Positions 18,311 to 26,717 of a stretch of 64,000 bases of DNA are shown one piece after another. How positions within the stretch are numbered: the first letter of the stretch is position 1; each line of letters opens with the position of its first letter. The translations under genes were made by a program, and so were the position numbers. Source of the stretch: Oribacterium sp. NK2B42 (GTDB taxonomy: Bacteria > Bacillota > Clostridia > Lachnospirales > Lachnospiraceae); contig NZ_AUJX01000014.1 of NCBI RefSeq assembly GCF_000424445.1, forward strand, positions 19,856 to 83,855, read 5' to 3'. A model generated the notes under the pieces. It was not told the origin of the DNA. It ran no database searches and was given only the letters and a program-made list of their open reading frames with translations.

Positions 18311-18760
18311 ATGAAGGATATAGTTGAGACCAATAAAAAAGAGATCGTAGTAGATGCAGTTCTGGAAGAGCTTGATAATGTTACAGATTATATCAGTGAG
18401 TATCTGGCCGAAATGGGCTGCAGCACACCGATGGAAATTAAAATATGTATCGCCTGTGAAGAGATCTTTGTAAATATTGCACATTACGCTTATCAGGATA
18501 TTGACCCCGGGGTACCCAGGCTTGCCTCAGTTTCCCTGTCACAGGATCCTTCCGGGAATAATGTTCAGATTACCTTCAGGGACAGGGGAATATCCTATAA
18601 TCCTCTTGCAAAGGAAGATCCGGATATAACTTTAAGCGCAAACGAACGTCAGATAGGCGGCCTCGGTATATTCATGGTGAAGAAGTCCATGGACAAGGTG
18701 CTTTATGAGAGGGACGGGGACGAGAATGTCCTTATGCTTATAAAAAAGGTCAAAGAGTGA
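18311..18760 (+). CDS. RsbW-like serine kinase / anti-sigma factor
   Basis: A 149-residue protein with a GHKL ATPase fold: N box ACEEIFVNIAHYAY (about 54-67), G1 box FRDRGISYNPL and G2 box GGLGIFMVKK. RsbW/SpoIIAB-type kinases phosphorylate a STAS antagonist and bind a target such as a sigma factor; the two upstream SpoIIE-type phosphatases would oppose it. No STAS antagonist or sigma-factor gene is present in the window, so those partners must be elsewhere. The ATG at 18311 lies 27 bases after the phosphatase stop. Confidence 0.85.
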   Translation: MKDIVETNKKEIVVDAVLEELDNVTDYISEYLAEMGCSTPMEIKICIACEEIFVNIAHYAYQDIDPGVPRLASVSLSQDPSGNNVQITFRDRGISYNPLAKEDPDITLSANERQIGGLGIFMVKKSMDKVLYERDGDENVLMLIKKVKE

Positions 18761-18842
18761 TGACCCAAAATAGTCAAAGCGAAGATTGATCGGTTTTTCA
18801 AAGTAATTGAGGGGTTCCCAAACAGATTGATCTGTAACATGA

Positions 18843-18882
18843 TAAAGCCTCAGGGATTTAAAAATCCCTGAGGCTTTATTAT
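18843..18882. terminator. Bidirectional terminator between convergent genes
   Basis: A 16-bp near-perfect stem AAAGCCTCAGGGAT.../...ATCCCTGAGGCTTT with TTATT after it on the plus strand. It serves the RsbW-like gene and could also serve the minus-strand unit. Confidence 0.9.
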
Positions 18883-18886
18883 TGCA

Positions 18887-18966
18887 GAGCCGCCGAAAGG
18901 AAGATGTCAGCTGAAGCTGACCGGCGGCTCGCATGCGAGTAGGGTGCGATTTCATCTTCCCTACTC
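18887..18966. repeat. Double hairpin with complementary loops
   Basis: Hairpin 1: GAGCCGCCG (18887-18895) with CGGCGGCTC (18922-18930), containing an inner GTCAGC/GCTGAC stem. Hairpin 2: GAGTAGGG (18937-18944) with CCCTACTC (18959-18966). The single-stranded GGAAGATG inside hairpin 1 (18899-18906) is complementary to CATCTTCC in hairpin 2 (18953-18960), so a kissing interaction or pseudoknot can form. ATTTTTG follows on the plus strand. It lies 18 bases from the end of the minus-strand gene. Confidence 0.65.
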
Positions 18967-18984
18967 GATTTTTGAAAATCCGTT

Positions 18985-20049
18985 TTAAGGAGTGATCTTG
19001 TAATATGCAACTTCGTCTATCTCACGGTTGGTTGCAACGATAACGTCTACGCCATCCTTGTCTTTGAAATGAAGAGCGTTGGCACATCCGGTATTCTTGT
19101 CGATGAAATCAACGTGGTAATCACCGGCAGCATCGTCCCATGTGATGGCAATGGTGTCCTTTGTTCCTTTTCTCCATCCAACGATCCATGTCTGCTTGCC
19201 GAGTATCTCTGCGGCCCAGGTTGCGTGAACCATCTCTGTGTCCTTTTCGGGAGCTGAATATTTCCATTGAGGAACATATCTGTCATGCTCGTCGAGATGC
19301 CAGATTGTAAGTGAATTGCCATGGAACGGACTTATCATTCCGAGTTCAGGCTTTCCGTCTCCGTCGAAATCGATAAGTACGGAATCACTTGAAGGAACAT
19401 CACAAACCTGGGTTACAGTCCAGTCTGCACCGGGTACTGCAGGAGGATCGAAGAGGAAGGTTCCTTCTTCGCAGCCAACCAATGCAGCATCGTGACCGCC
19501 GTGAGAAGTCTTTGCATATCCGTGGTTTTTAAGCATGCCATCCTTTATAAGGGTGAGCTTCAACTGATTGTCTTCATTGAAACCTGAAAGATCCTTGGGA
19601 AGTACTGCACCGTAGCAGGCACCCTTGAAGCGCCAGTCATTTTTATACTCATGTCCTGACTTCAGGCAGCAGACAATGAGATAATCGACGCCTGCCCTGT
19701 GAAGTATACCAAAGCGGTGAACAAAAGGAGCATTACACAGAGTTCTTATCTCAAAGGAGCCATCGGCTCTCGGAGTGGCGATAACGATCTTTGCATTCAG
19801 AGAATCGTTAGGGGAGTAGAACTTGTGGGTTGCAAGGAACTGTCCGTCTGTTCCGGGAACCTGTGCCATGGTCATAACGCCGCCGGGCTGTTCCCATACT
19901 GTTGTGAGCTGTGTCCCGTCCTCACTGAAGAGATAGCAGGGATCCTGTTTCTCCGCTGCAACAAGGAAACAATGCTGACCCTTGTAGTTCAGCTCTGCCA
20001 TGGAATAACACTTATTGAGATTTGATATTACCTTTTTTTCTACATGCAT
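18985..20049 (-). CDS. Uncharacterised probable beta-propeller protein of the ula locus
   Basis: The 354-residue product has no signal peptide or membrane helix. It is rich in short repeating blades with Trp and Gly, including the FG-GAP/VCBS-like DFDGDGKPELGMIS near residue 235 and HFKDKDGVDVIVATN near the C-terminus, so a beta-propeller fold is likely. I do not recognise an assigned enzyme family. The ATG at 20049 is preferred over GTG 20058 because GAGAGGTG is correctly spaced for it. It lies 14 bases after ulaE in the same direction, so it probably acts on, or senses, an intermediate of ascorbate breakdown. Function is inferred only from context. Confidence 0.7.
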   Translation of the reverse strand: MHVEKKVISNLNKCYSMAELNYKGQHCFLVAAEKQDPCYLFSEDGTQLTTVWEQPGGVMTMAQVPGTDGQFLATHKFYSPNDSLNAKIVIATPRADGSFEIRTLCNAPFVHRFGILHRAGVDYLIVCCLKSGHEYKNDWRFKGACYGAVLPKDLSGFNEDNQLKLTLIKDGMLKNHGYAKTSHGGHDAALVGCEEGTFLFDPPAVPGADWTVTQVCDVPSSDSVLIDFDGDGKPELGMISPFHGNSLTIWHLDEHDRYVPQWKYSAPEKDTEMVHATWAAEILGKQTWIVGWRKGTKDTIAITWDDAAGDYHVDFIDKNTGCANALHFKDKDGVDVIVATNREIDEVAYYKITP

Positions 20050-20063
20050 ATTTTTCACCTCTC

Positions 20064-20915
20064 TTATTTAGACTCTGAAACCTTATCAATGATTTCACTC
20101 ATACTCTTATTGGCAAACTTAATGTCTTCCTTCCAACTGTCCTGACCGACATACCACATTTCTGTTACGAAACGTCTGATGCCCAGATCCCAGGCCTTCT
20201 CTACAACGCTCTTGAAATCAACATGACCTGTAAGGAACGGGATCTCTCTGAATTTGCCCGGAACAGTTTCCTTAAGATGTAATGCAAAAAGGTGTCCCCG
20301 GCCGGTTTCCAGGTCATCCAGAACGCTGGTGCAATAGGTTACTGCGGCGTTTGTAAGATTTCCGGAGTCGGGATAAACCCCGAGATAGGCATTATCCACT
20401 TGAGAAACATACTTCATGGACTTTTCGGTGGTGTTCATAAATTCTGTTTCCATGGTCTCGAAGCCCATGACTATGCCCCTGGCTGAAGCCATAAGAGTGG
20501 CTTTTTTGAGGTTTTCAAGGAAGAGAGCCTTACTTTCCGGAGTACTGTCTTCATAATAAACGTCGTATCCCGCAAGCTGAATGATCCTTATGCCAAGGTC
20601 ATCGGCGAGACATATGGCCTTTTCCATGATTTCCATACTTCTGTCTCTTGTGGCCTTATCTTTGGAACCGAAGGGATACTTTCTGTGACCGGACAGGCAC
20701 ATGCTTCTGAGTGGAACACCTGTCTCAAACATAGTCTTGATGAGATCCAGACGTTCTTCTTTGGACCATTCCAGACGGGAAAGCTTGTCATCTGTTTCGT
20801 CTATGGATATTTCGACGAAATCATAACCGCATTCCTTTGCACATAGTAGCTTCTCCTTCCAGGAAAGATTTCCCGGCATGGCCTTTTCATAAAGGCCGAT
20901 ACTGTATGCTTTCAT
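20064..20915 (-). CDS. ulaE: L-xylulose-5-phosphate 3-epimerase
   Basis: UlaE converts L-xylulose 5-phosphate to L-ribulose 5-phosphate in anaerobic ascorbate use. The 283-residue TIM barrel has the family's YDFVEISIDETDDKLSRLEW opening, MCLSGHRKYPFGS, IQLAGYDVYYE, GFETMETEFMNT, and the metal-site residues in YPDSGNLTNA and HLKETVPGKFREIPFLTGHV. AAAGGAGA precedes the ATG. It is transcribed divergently from ulaG across a 440-bp AT-rich control region. Confidence 0.93.
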   Translation of the reverse strand: MKAYSIGLYEKAMPGNLSWKEKLLCAKECGYDFVEISIDETDDKLSRLEWSKEERLDLIKTMFETGVPLRSMCLSGHRKYPFGSKDKATRDRSMEIMEKAICLADDLGIRIIQLAGYDVYYEDSTPESKALFLENLKKATLMASARGIVMGFETMETEFMNTTEKSMKYVSQVDNAYLGVYPDSGNLTNAAVTYCTSVLDDLETGRGHLFALHLKETVPGKFREIPFLTGHVDFKSVVEKAWDLGIRRFVTEMWYVGQDSWKEDIKFANKSMSEIIDKVSESK

Positions 20916-21360
20916 ACCATTCTCCTTTAACTGGATTTACTAATGTTACAAACGCTCATAAAATAAACGTTAAATGTAAACAAAAGAAGTGAAAAAATAA
21001 GGTTTACCGGCTTGCAAAACGGTCAAAATGCGTTTTTTGCGATAGCCACAGTTATTATAATACATAAAAATCAACTAATACAAGCTTATAACATCTAATA
21101 TGGTAAAAAATATGCACAAAAAATCACCTTAAAATTTTAATGTGTTAAAAATTTAGTAAAACGAACATATAAAATTTTTATAAAATGTCAATAAAACCGC
21201 CATTTTACGTGATTAAATGGTTGATTTTCACGTGTAAACCAAAAATAAACGAACATATAAACAAACAAATAACTATTGCGAAATTCACATTATTCTGTTA
21301 ATGTTTTCATAAAGGCGCATTGAGTTATTTAATGAATCTATAAAAAGGAGGAAATCTTTG
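20916..21360. promoter_or_regulatory. Divergent ula control region with repeated motif
   Basis: This AT-rich region drives ulaE leftward and ulaG rightward. The motif AAACGAACATATAAA occurs twice in direct orientation (21159-21173 and 21248-21262, 89 bp apart), and a related AAACGCTCATAAAA lies at 20950-20963 near the ulaE side. These are candidate operators for the DeoR-type regulator at 25930. A possible but weak promoter (TTGCGA 21276, TAATGT 21299) precedes ulaG. A clear GGAGG at 21348-21352 sets the ulaG start. Confidence 0.5.
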
Positions 21361-22464
21361 ATGAGCAAGATTTCAGAAATGACACGAGAGAGCTGGATCA
21401 ATAGCACATTCCCTGAGTGGGGAACATGGTTGGTCGAGGATATCGAGAATGAGGTTGTTCCCGAGGGTCAGGTTGCCATGTGGTGGCTTGGTTGTACAGG
21501 AATCTGGTTCAAGACTCCGGGCGGCGCAAATCTTACCATAGATTTGTGGTGCGGCAACGGAAAGAGAACCCATGGAAACGGCAAGATGGCCGTTGGCCAT
21601 CAGATGGCAAATATGTGCGGCGGACGTATGATGCAGCCTAACCTGAGAAATGTTCCCTTCGTGATCGATCCGTTTGCTTTCAAGCAGGTTGATGCGGTTC
21701 TTGCAACACATTATCATCAGGATCATATGTCAGCTGAGTGGGCAGCACATGTTATCAATTCAGGAATGACAACAACTGATGAGAACGGAAAAGAGATTCC
21801 TGTTCCTTTCATCGGACCACAGAAGTCAGTTGATACCTGGGTTAAGTGGGGCGTTCCTGTTGAAAGATGTAAGGTTGTAAAGCCCGGCGATGTGATCAAG
21901 ATTAAGGACATTGAGATCGTATGTCTCGACAGCTTTGACAGAACTTGTATCGTAACAACAGATTCAACCGGTGAGGACAGAGAAGAGCTTACTGGAAAGT
22001 GTCCTACAGATATGGATGAGAAGGCAGTTAACTACCTTGTTAAGACACCCGGAGGAAACATTTATCATTCCGGTGATTCACACTTCTCAATCTACTTTGC
22101 TAAGCATGGCAAGGATCATGACATTGATGTGGCATTCGGCTCATTCGGAGAGAATCCTATCGGTATGCAGGATAAGATGACATCTGTTGATGTCCTCAGA
22201 ATGGCTGAGAATCTTCAGTGCAAGGTTGTTATTCCTATCCACTGGGATGTATGGACAAACTTCCAGGCTGACTGCGAAGAGATCAAGCTTCTTTACGACT
22301 TCAAGAAGGATCGTAACGAGTACAAGTTCCATCCATTCTTCTGGCAGGTAGGCGGTAAGTATGTATATCCTCAGGATAAGGATAAGATCTACTATCACCA
22401 CCGCAGAGGATTCGAGGATTGCTTCGAGCATCCACAGAATATTCCATTCAGATCATGTCTGTAA
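21361..22464 (+). CDS. ulaG: L-ascorbate-6-phosphate lactonase
   Basis: UlaG is a metallo-beta-lactamase-fold enzyme that opens the lactone of L-ascorbate 6-phosphate, giving 3-keto-L-gulonate 6-phosphate. The 367-residue length suits the family. The metal motif is [10 protein letters not shown] (about 119-128), with YHSGDSHFS near 238 and IPIHWDVW near 296. The ATG at 21361 is preceded by AAAAAGGAGG; the TTG one codon upstream is less likely. It is the first gene of the rightward ula unit and is followed within 16 bases by the PTS IIA gene. Confidence 0.95.
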   Translation: MSKISEMTRESWINSTFPEWGTWLVEDIENEVVPEGQVAMWWLGCTGIWFKTPGGANLTIDLWCGNGKRTHGNGKMAVGHQMANMCGGRMMQPNLRNVPFVIDPFAFKQVDAVLATHYHQDHMSAEWAAHVINSGMTTTDENGKEIPVPFIGPQKSVDTWVKWGVPVERCKVVKPGDVIKIKDIEIVCLDSFDRTCIVTTDSTGEDREELTGKCPTDMDEKAVNYLVKTPGGNIYHSGDSHFSIYFAKHGKDHDIDVAFGSFGENPIGMQDKMTSVDVLRMAENLQCKVVIPIHWDVWTNFQADCEEIKLLYDFKKDRNEYKFHPFFWQVGGKYVYPQDKDKIYYHHRRGFEDCFEHPQNIPFRSCL

Positions 22465-22480
22465 ATGAAAGGGGAAACAT

Positions 22481-22957
22481 ATGGGAGTTTTAGAAAAAAT
22501 TGTTGAAACCGGCAACTACAGTTTCATCGATGGAGAGGGCGTCACATGGCAGGAAGCTGTCAGACTGTCAACACTTCCAATGATAAAATCAGGCACTGTA
22601 TCTGAGGATTATTATAAACAGATCGTTGCGTGCATCGAGAAGTATGGACCATATGTGGTTTTCGAGCATAACATCGCTATGCCCCATACCCAGGAAAATG
22701 CAACCGGCGCATTGAAAACCGGAATTGGCTTCATGGCATCAAAGAAGCTTATAGATTTCGGAGAAGATGAGGACGGAGAGAAGAAAGAAGCCAATGTTTT
22801 CTTTACACTTTCTTCCACAAATCCTGACGAGCATCTGGATAATATTTCGCAGCTCACAGAGATTTTCTTAAATGAGCCGCTTATCGATGCACTTGCAAAG
22901 GCGACATCACCTGAGGATATTCTTGAAGCAGCAAAGAAGTATCCTTGCGAAGAATAA
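22481..22957 (+). CDS. ulaC: PTS IIA component, ascorbate type
   Basis: The 158-residue protein belongs to the fructose/mannitol-type IIA family used by UlaC. The phosphorylated histidine is His69 in NIAMPHTQ. It accepts phosphate from HPr and passes it to UlaB. AAGGGG lies before the ATG. The protein has a short charged insertion (GEDEDGEKKE) relative to typical IIA proteins. Confidence 0.9.
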   Translation: MGVLEKIVETGNYSFIDGEGVTWQEAVRLSTLPMIKSGTVSEDYYKQIVACIEKYGPYVVFEHNIAMPHTQENATGALKTGIGFMASKKLIDFGEDEDGEKKEANVFFTLSSTNPDEHLDNISQLTEIFLNEPLIDALAKATSPEDILEAAKKYPCEE

Positions 22958-23000
22958 AAGTTTATTGTTGTTTATATTTATTTAAACGGAGGAAAAATAA

Positions 23001-24488
23001 ATGTCTATTCTTGTGGAAATTTGGAAATTTTTCACGACCTATATCTTAAGACAGGCTCCATACATGGTAGGCTTTCTTACACTTATCGGTTACTGCCTTA
23101 TGGGCAAAAAATGGTATGAGACACTCAGTGGTACTATCAAAGCTATCGTTGGTTTCCTGATCCTGAACGCTGGTTCCGGCGGATTGACAAGTAACTTCAG
23201 ACCTATCCTTGCAGGTCTTCGTGAGCGTTTCAACCTTAACGCAGCAGTTATCGATCCTTATTATGGACAGAACGCCGTAGAGGCAGGTGTTGAGGAAGTA
23301 TTCGGAAAGGGCTTCTCACAGGCTCTTACACTTCTCCTGATCGCGTTCATCGTAAATATCCTGCTTGTAAGATTCAACAAGATCACAAAGTGCCGTTCAC
23401 TTTTCACAACAGGTCACGTTCAGGTACAGCAGGCGGCTACAGCTTACTGGCTCATCCTCTTCGCACTTCCTGCACTCAGAAACAATGATATGACACTCCT
23501 TATCGTTATGGCTGTCATTCTTGGTTCTTATTGGGCAGTTGGTTCAAACCTTACAGTTAAGCCTATGCAGGAGCTTACAGATGGTGCAGGCTTTGCTATC
23601 GCTCATCAGCAGATGTTCGGTATCCGTCTTGCTTATATCGTTGCTGACAAGTTCTTCGGAACAGACGGTGGAAAGAAGAAGAGAGAAGTTAAGAAGGTTG
23701 GCGAGATGGAGATGCCCGGTTTCTTCTCAATCTTTAACGAGAACATGGTATGTACAGCGATCCTAATGACTGTATTCTTCGGAATCATCATGATGGTTAT
23801 CGGTAAGGATTTCTTCGTTGAGAATGGTTCAATGAAGGTTGACAGCTTTGGTTTCTACATCATCAATACATCACTTCAGTTCGCTGTATATCTTGCAATC
23901 CTTCAGCTCGGTGTTCGTACCTTCGTTACAGAGCTCACAGCTTCTTTCCAGGGTATCGCTGATAAGCTTCTTCCTGCATCAGTTCCCGGTGTTGACTGTG
24001 CAGTTTGCTACGGATTCGGTGATTCAAACGCTGTTACATTTGGTTTCCTCGCAGGTCTTACAGGTCAGATCGTTGCTATCCTTGCACTTATCGTTATGGG
24101 TAGCCCGACCATCATCATCTGCGGATTCGTTCCTGTATTCTTTGATAATGCTACAATCGGACTTGTTGCCAACGAAAAGGGCGGACTTAAGGCTTGTCTC
24201 ATAATTCCATTCCTTTCAGGTCTCATCCAGGTATTCGGTGCAGCTTTCATCTCAGGATGGGTTGGACTTGCAAACTACGGCGGATATCTCGGAATGTTCG
24301 ACTGGGATACAGTATGGCCTTGCTTCACAGTTCTTATGCACTATCTTGGATATATTGGTATCGCTATCGTTGTTGTTATCCTCTTTGCTCTTCCTCAGCT
24401 TGAGTATCGTCAGGATCCTGAAGGATACTTCCTTATCACAGAGGACTATGAGGCATACAAGGAGCACATTGCTAAGAGGAATGCTTAA
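23001..24488 (+). CDS. ulaA: PTS IIC component, L-ascorbate permease
   Basis: UlaA is the membrane channel that takes up L-ascorbate with phosphorylation. The 495-residue protein has about ten or eleven hydrophobic segments. Family features include GFLILNAGSGGLTSNF near the N-terminus, TGHVQVQQAATAYW near 136-149 and FFDNATIGLVANEKGG near 380. CGGAGGAAAAA precedes the ATG. The separate IIA, IIC and IIB genes match the Ula organisation. Confidence 0.94.
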   Translation: MSILVEIWKFFTTYILRQAPYMVGFLTLIGYCLMGKKWYETLSGTIKAIVGFLILNAGSGGLTSNFRPILAGLRERFNLNAAVIDPYYGQNAVEAGVEEVFGKGFSQALTLLLIAFIVNILLVRFNKITKCRSLFTTGHVQVQQAATAYWLILFALPALRNNDMTLLIVMAVILGSYWAVGSNLTVKPMQELTDGAGFAIAHQQMFGIRLAYIVADKFFGTDGGKKKREVKKVGEMEMPGFFSIFNENMVCTAILMTVFFGIIMMVIGKDFFVENGSMKVDSFGFYIINTSLQFAVYLAILQLGVRTFVTELTASFQGIADKLLPASVPGVDCAVCYGFGDSNAVTFGFLAGLTGQIVAILALIVMGSPTIIICGFVPVFFDNATIGLVANEKGGLKACLIIPFLSGLIQVFGAAFISGWVGLANYGGYLGMFDWDTVWPCFTVLMHYLGYIGIAIVVVILFALPQLEYRQDPEGYFLITEDYEAYKEHIAKRNA

Positions 24489-24525
24489 GCCGGGGGTTTA
24501 AACATTATCACATGTAACTAAAAAA

Positions 24526-24560
24526 GGAGTGACATATTCTTTCAAAAGATGTGTCACTCC
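24526..24560 (+). other. Intercistronic hairpin between ulaA and ulaB
   Basis: GGAGTGACA (24526-24534) pairs with TGTCACTCC (24552-24560). No T run follows, so a mRNA-stabilising or processing hairpin is more likely than a terminator. Confidence 0.6.
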
Positions 24561-24584
24561 GATATTCTCAAAGGAGGCTATTAA

Positions 24585-24896
24585 ATGGCAAAGAAATTAG
24601 ATAATAAGAAAATTCTTGCATGTTGTGCAAATGGAGCAGGTTCTTCACTTATGATGGAGAATGCTATCAAGAAGGTTCTTACACGTAACGGAATCAAGGT
24701 TGCAGAGCTTCGTCATGCACCTATCTCTGAAGGAAAGACAGCTTCAAGAAACTATGATGTTGTGTTCTGTGCAAAGACCTTTGTTAACACTTTTGAGGGT
24801 GTTGAGGCAAGCGGAACTGTTCTTATTCCTCTTAAGAATGTAATGTCAGATAAGGAAATCGAAGCAGCACTTGCAGAGAGAGAACTGCTTGATTAA
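24585..24896 (+). CDS. ulaB: PTS IIB component, ascorbate type
   Basis: UlaB carries phosphate on a cysteine and donates it to ascorbate during transport by UlaA. The 103-residue protein has the P-loop-like active site ACCANGAGSSLMM; by comparison with VCGNGQGSS of E. coli UlaB, Cys14 is the phosphorylated residue. AAAGGAGG lies nine bases before the ATG. Confidence 0.93.
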   Translation: MAKKLDNKKILACCANGAGSSLMMENAIKKVLTRNGIKVAELRHAPISEGKTASRNYDVVFCAKTFVNTFEGVEASGTVLIPLKNVMSDKEIEAALAERELLD

Positions 24897-24925
24897 TTCT
24901 TCATTCAGATAACGATGTCTTTGAT

Positions 24926-24960
24926 AACAGCGAAATTCAAAAATAGAGAGTTTCGCTGTT
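24926..24960 (+). terminator. Stem-loop after ulaB
   Basis: AACAGCGAAA (24926-24935) pairs with TTTCGCTGTT (24951-24960), a perfect 10-bp stem, but the following ATTCC is poor in T. It is probably a weak terminator or mRNA 3' end stabiliser. Confidence 0.5.
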
Positions 24961-24992
24961 ATTCCATATAAGAACAGATTGAGAGAACGGCT

Positions 24993-25823
24993 ATGGACAA
25001 AAAAGTATTGTTTCTTGATATAGATGGCACTCTTTTGGACGATCAGAAAAAGATCAGCAATGAAAATAAAAGTGCGATAGATTTGATGCTCTCCAAAGGG
25101 CATAAAGTTATCATAAATACCGGTCGTCCTCTCTACGGGGTAACCGGAATCATAAAGGAACTGTCCCTTGAAAGAGAGGGTTGTTACGTTCTTGCTTTTA
25201 ACGGAGGTCTTCTTTATGAGCCTCTTACCAAAAAGATTCTGTTTAAATCTACTTTATCTCCTGAACTTATAAAAATGGTATCTTCCGAAGCTGTAAAAGA
25301 GAAGGTGCATATCCATATGTTTGACGAATGGGATGTACTTTGTGAGTCCCATTGGGATGATGATGATCTCAGATACTATATAGGCCGTCTTCCGGGTTTG
25401 AAGTATAAGATTATTCCTGAGAATGGACTGGATGATATTTACTCCTATAAGATAAGCGGAGTGGACCAATCTTCAAAAGAAAGACTTAAAGAGTTCGGTG
25501 ATAAACTAAAGCGTATATCCGATGGTCGGATCGATGCATTCCTTTCTCACAGTACGCTGCTTGAGATCGTGATATCCGGACAGAATAAGGGAACAGGAAT
25601 TGACAAGGTTATGGAGGTTCTTGGAATAGATAAGAGACATTCCATAGCAGTCGGAGATGAAGAAAATGATATTCCCATGCTGGAACAGGCAGGGATAGGT
25701 GTAGCTACAAAAAATGCAACACAAAAACTAAAAGATGTGGCCGATATGGTAACAGAAAATGACAACAACAATTCTGCAGTTGCGGAAGTGATATACAAGC
25801 TCATACTTAAGGACGGTAATTGA
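24993..25823 (+). CDS. HAD-superfamily (Cof-type) sugar-phosphate phosphatase
   Basis: A 276-residue cytoplasmic phosphatase of HAD subclass IIB. Motif I is FLDIDGTLLDD (nucleophile Asp9), motif II INTGRPLYG, and motifs III/IV are the K in GQNKGTGIDK and GDEENDIPML. Cof/YidA proteins dephosphorylate a range of sugar phosphates. It sits in the ula unit 96 bases after ulaB and may detoxify phosphorylated intermediates; that role is inferred. Confidence 0.88.
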   Translation: MDKKVLFLDIDGTLLDDQKKISNENKSAIDLMLSKGHKVIINTGRPLYGVTGIIKELSLEREGCYVLAFNGGLLYEPLTKKILFKSTLSPELIKMVSSEAVKEKVHIHMFDEWDVLCESHWDDDDLRYYIGRLPGLKYKIIPENGLDDIYSYKISGVDQSSKERLKEFGDKLKRISDGRIDAFLSHSTLLEIVISGQNKGTGIDKVMEVLGIDKRHSIAVGDEENDIPMLEQAGIGVATKNATQKLKDVADMVTENDNNNSAVAEVIYKLILKDGN

Positions 25824-25929
25824 TCAGTATTTCCGTATATACTAAGTGTGTTTTCCGAGTCGATGCATCAGTACCATTTGTGTTAACCGACTCTGCCATC
25901 TTTACTAAAAAAGCTCTTGGAGATTACTA

Positions 25930-26703
25930 ATGAAGAATACGCGAAAAAGTGTTGAGGAGCGACAACTGAATATCCTGAAAGCTGTTAACCAGCGGGGTGA
26001 GATAAAGGTAGAGGATCTGGTTGAGCTATACGGTATATCTGCCATGACAGTCAGAAGAGACCTCCAGTATCTGGAGGACAGGCAGATGCTTTTCAGGACA
26101 CATGGAGGAGCCATGTCTCTTGAAAGAAGCAGATATACAAAATTGATTACTCCTGAGATAGCAGTTTATCGTGATAAGATATCTCAATATGCTTCAAGTC
26201 TTCTTGAAGATGGAGACACTATTTTTATCAATGCCAGTAAAACGGCTTTGGGAATACTTAAATTTGTAAATGACAAACATATCACTGCAATAACAAACAA
26301 CGGATGGATATTTGAAGAACAGTATCCGGAGAATGTTTCCATCCACATTACCGGCGGACAGGTCAGAGGTAAGGCCATGGTGGGAGATTACGTTATGAGA
26401 AATCTTCTGGATATGTCTGTGGACAAAACCTTTGTAGGCTGTGCTGCTGTGTATGATAATGGTGAGTTCAGGTATGACATACCTACCGAGATAGGTATCA
26501 ATGAAGCCATGATAAGCAGGACAAAGGAATCATTTTATATCCTTGCAGATCATTCCAAGCTTATGCATGGTTCGGAAAGAAGCAGCCTGTATGGCAGCTT
26601 TATATACGAGCAGCCGGTGACATTGATAACGGATGATATGGCAGATCCAGAGATCCTTGAAAGGCTTAGGGGATTAGGAATGGAAATAATTGTAGTTAGG
26701 TGA
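25930..26703 (+). CDS. DeoR-family transcriptional regulator (UlaR-like)
   Basis: The 257-residue protein has an N-terminal DeoR helix-turn-helix (about 12-60; EDLVELYGISAMTVRRDLQY, LFRTHGGAM) and a C-terminal sugar-phosphate sensor domain (about 75-250; NASKTALGI, TNNGWIFEE, ITGGQVRGKAMVGD). In E. coli UlaR senses L-ascorbate 6-phosphate and represses the ula genes. Its position inside the locus makes it the likely repressor, and the repeats at 21159 and 21248 are candidate operators. CTTGGAG precedes the ATG. Confidence 0.88.
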   Translation: MKNTRKSVEERQLNILKAVNQRGEIKVEDLVELYGISAMTVRRDLQYLEDRQMLFRTHGGAMSLERSRYTKLITPEIAVYRDKISQYASSLLEDGDTIFINASKTALGILKFVNDKHITAITNNGWIFEEQYPENVSIHITGGQVRGKAMVGDYVMRNLLDMSVDKTFVGCAAVYDNGEFRYDIPTEIGINEAMISRTKESFYILADHSKLMHGSERSSLYGSFIYEQPVTLITDDMADPEILERLRGLGMEIIVVR

Positions 26704-26717
26704 TGGTTGGAGGCGTA

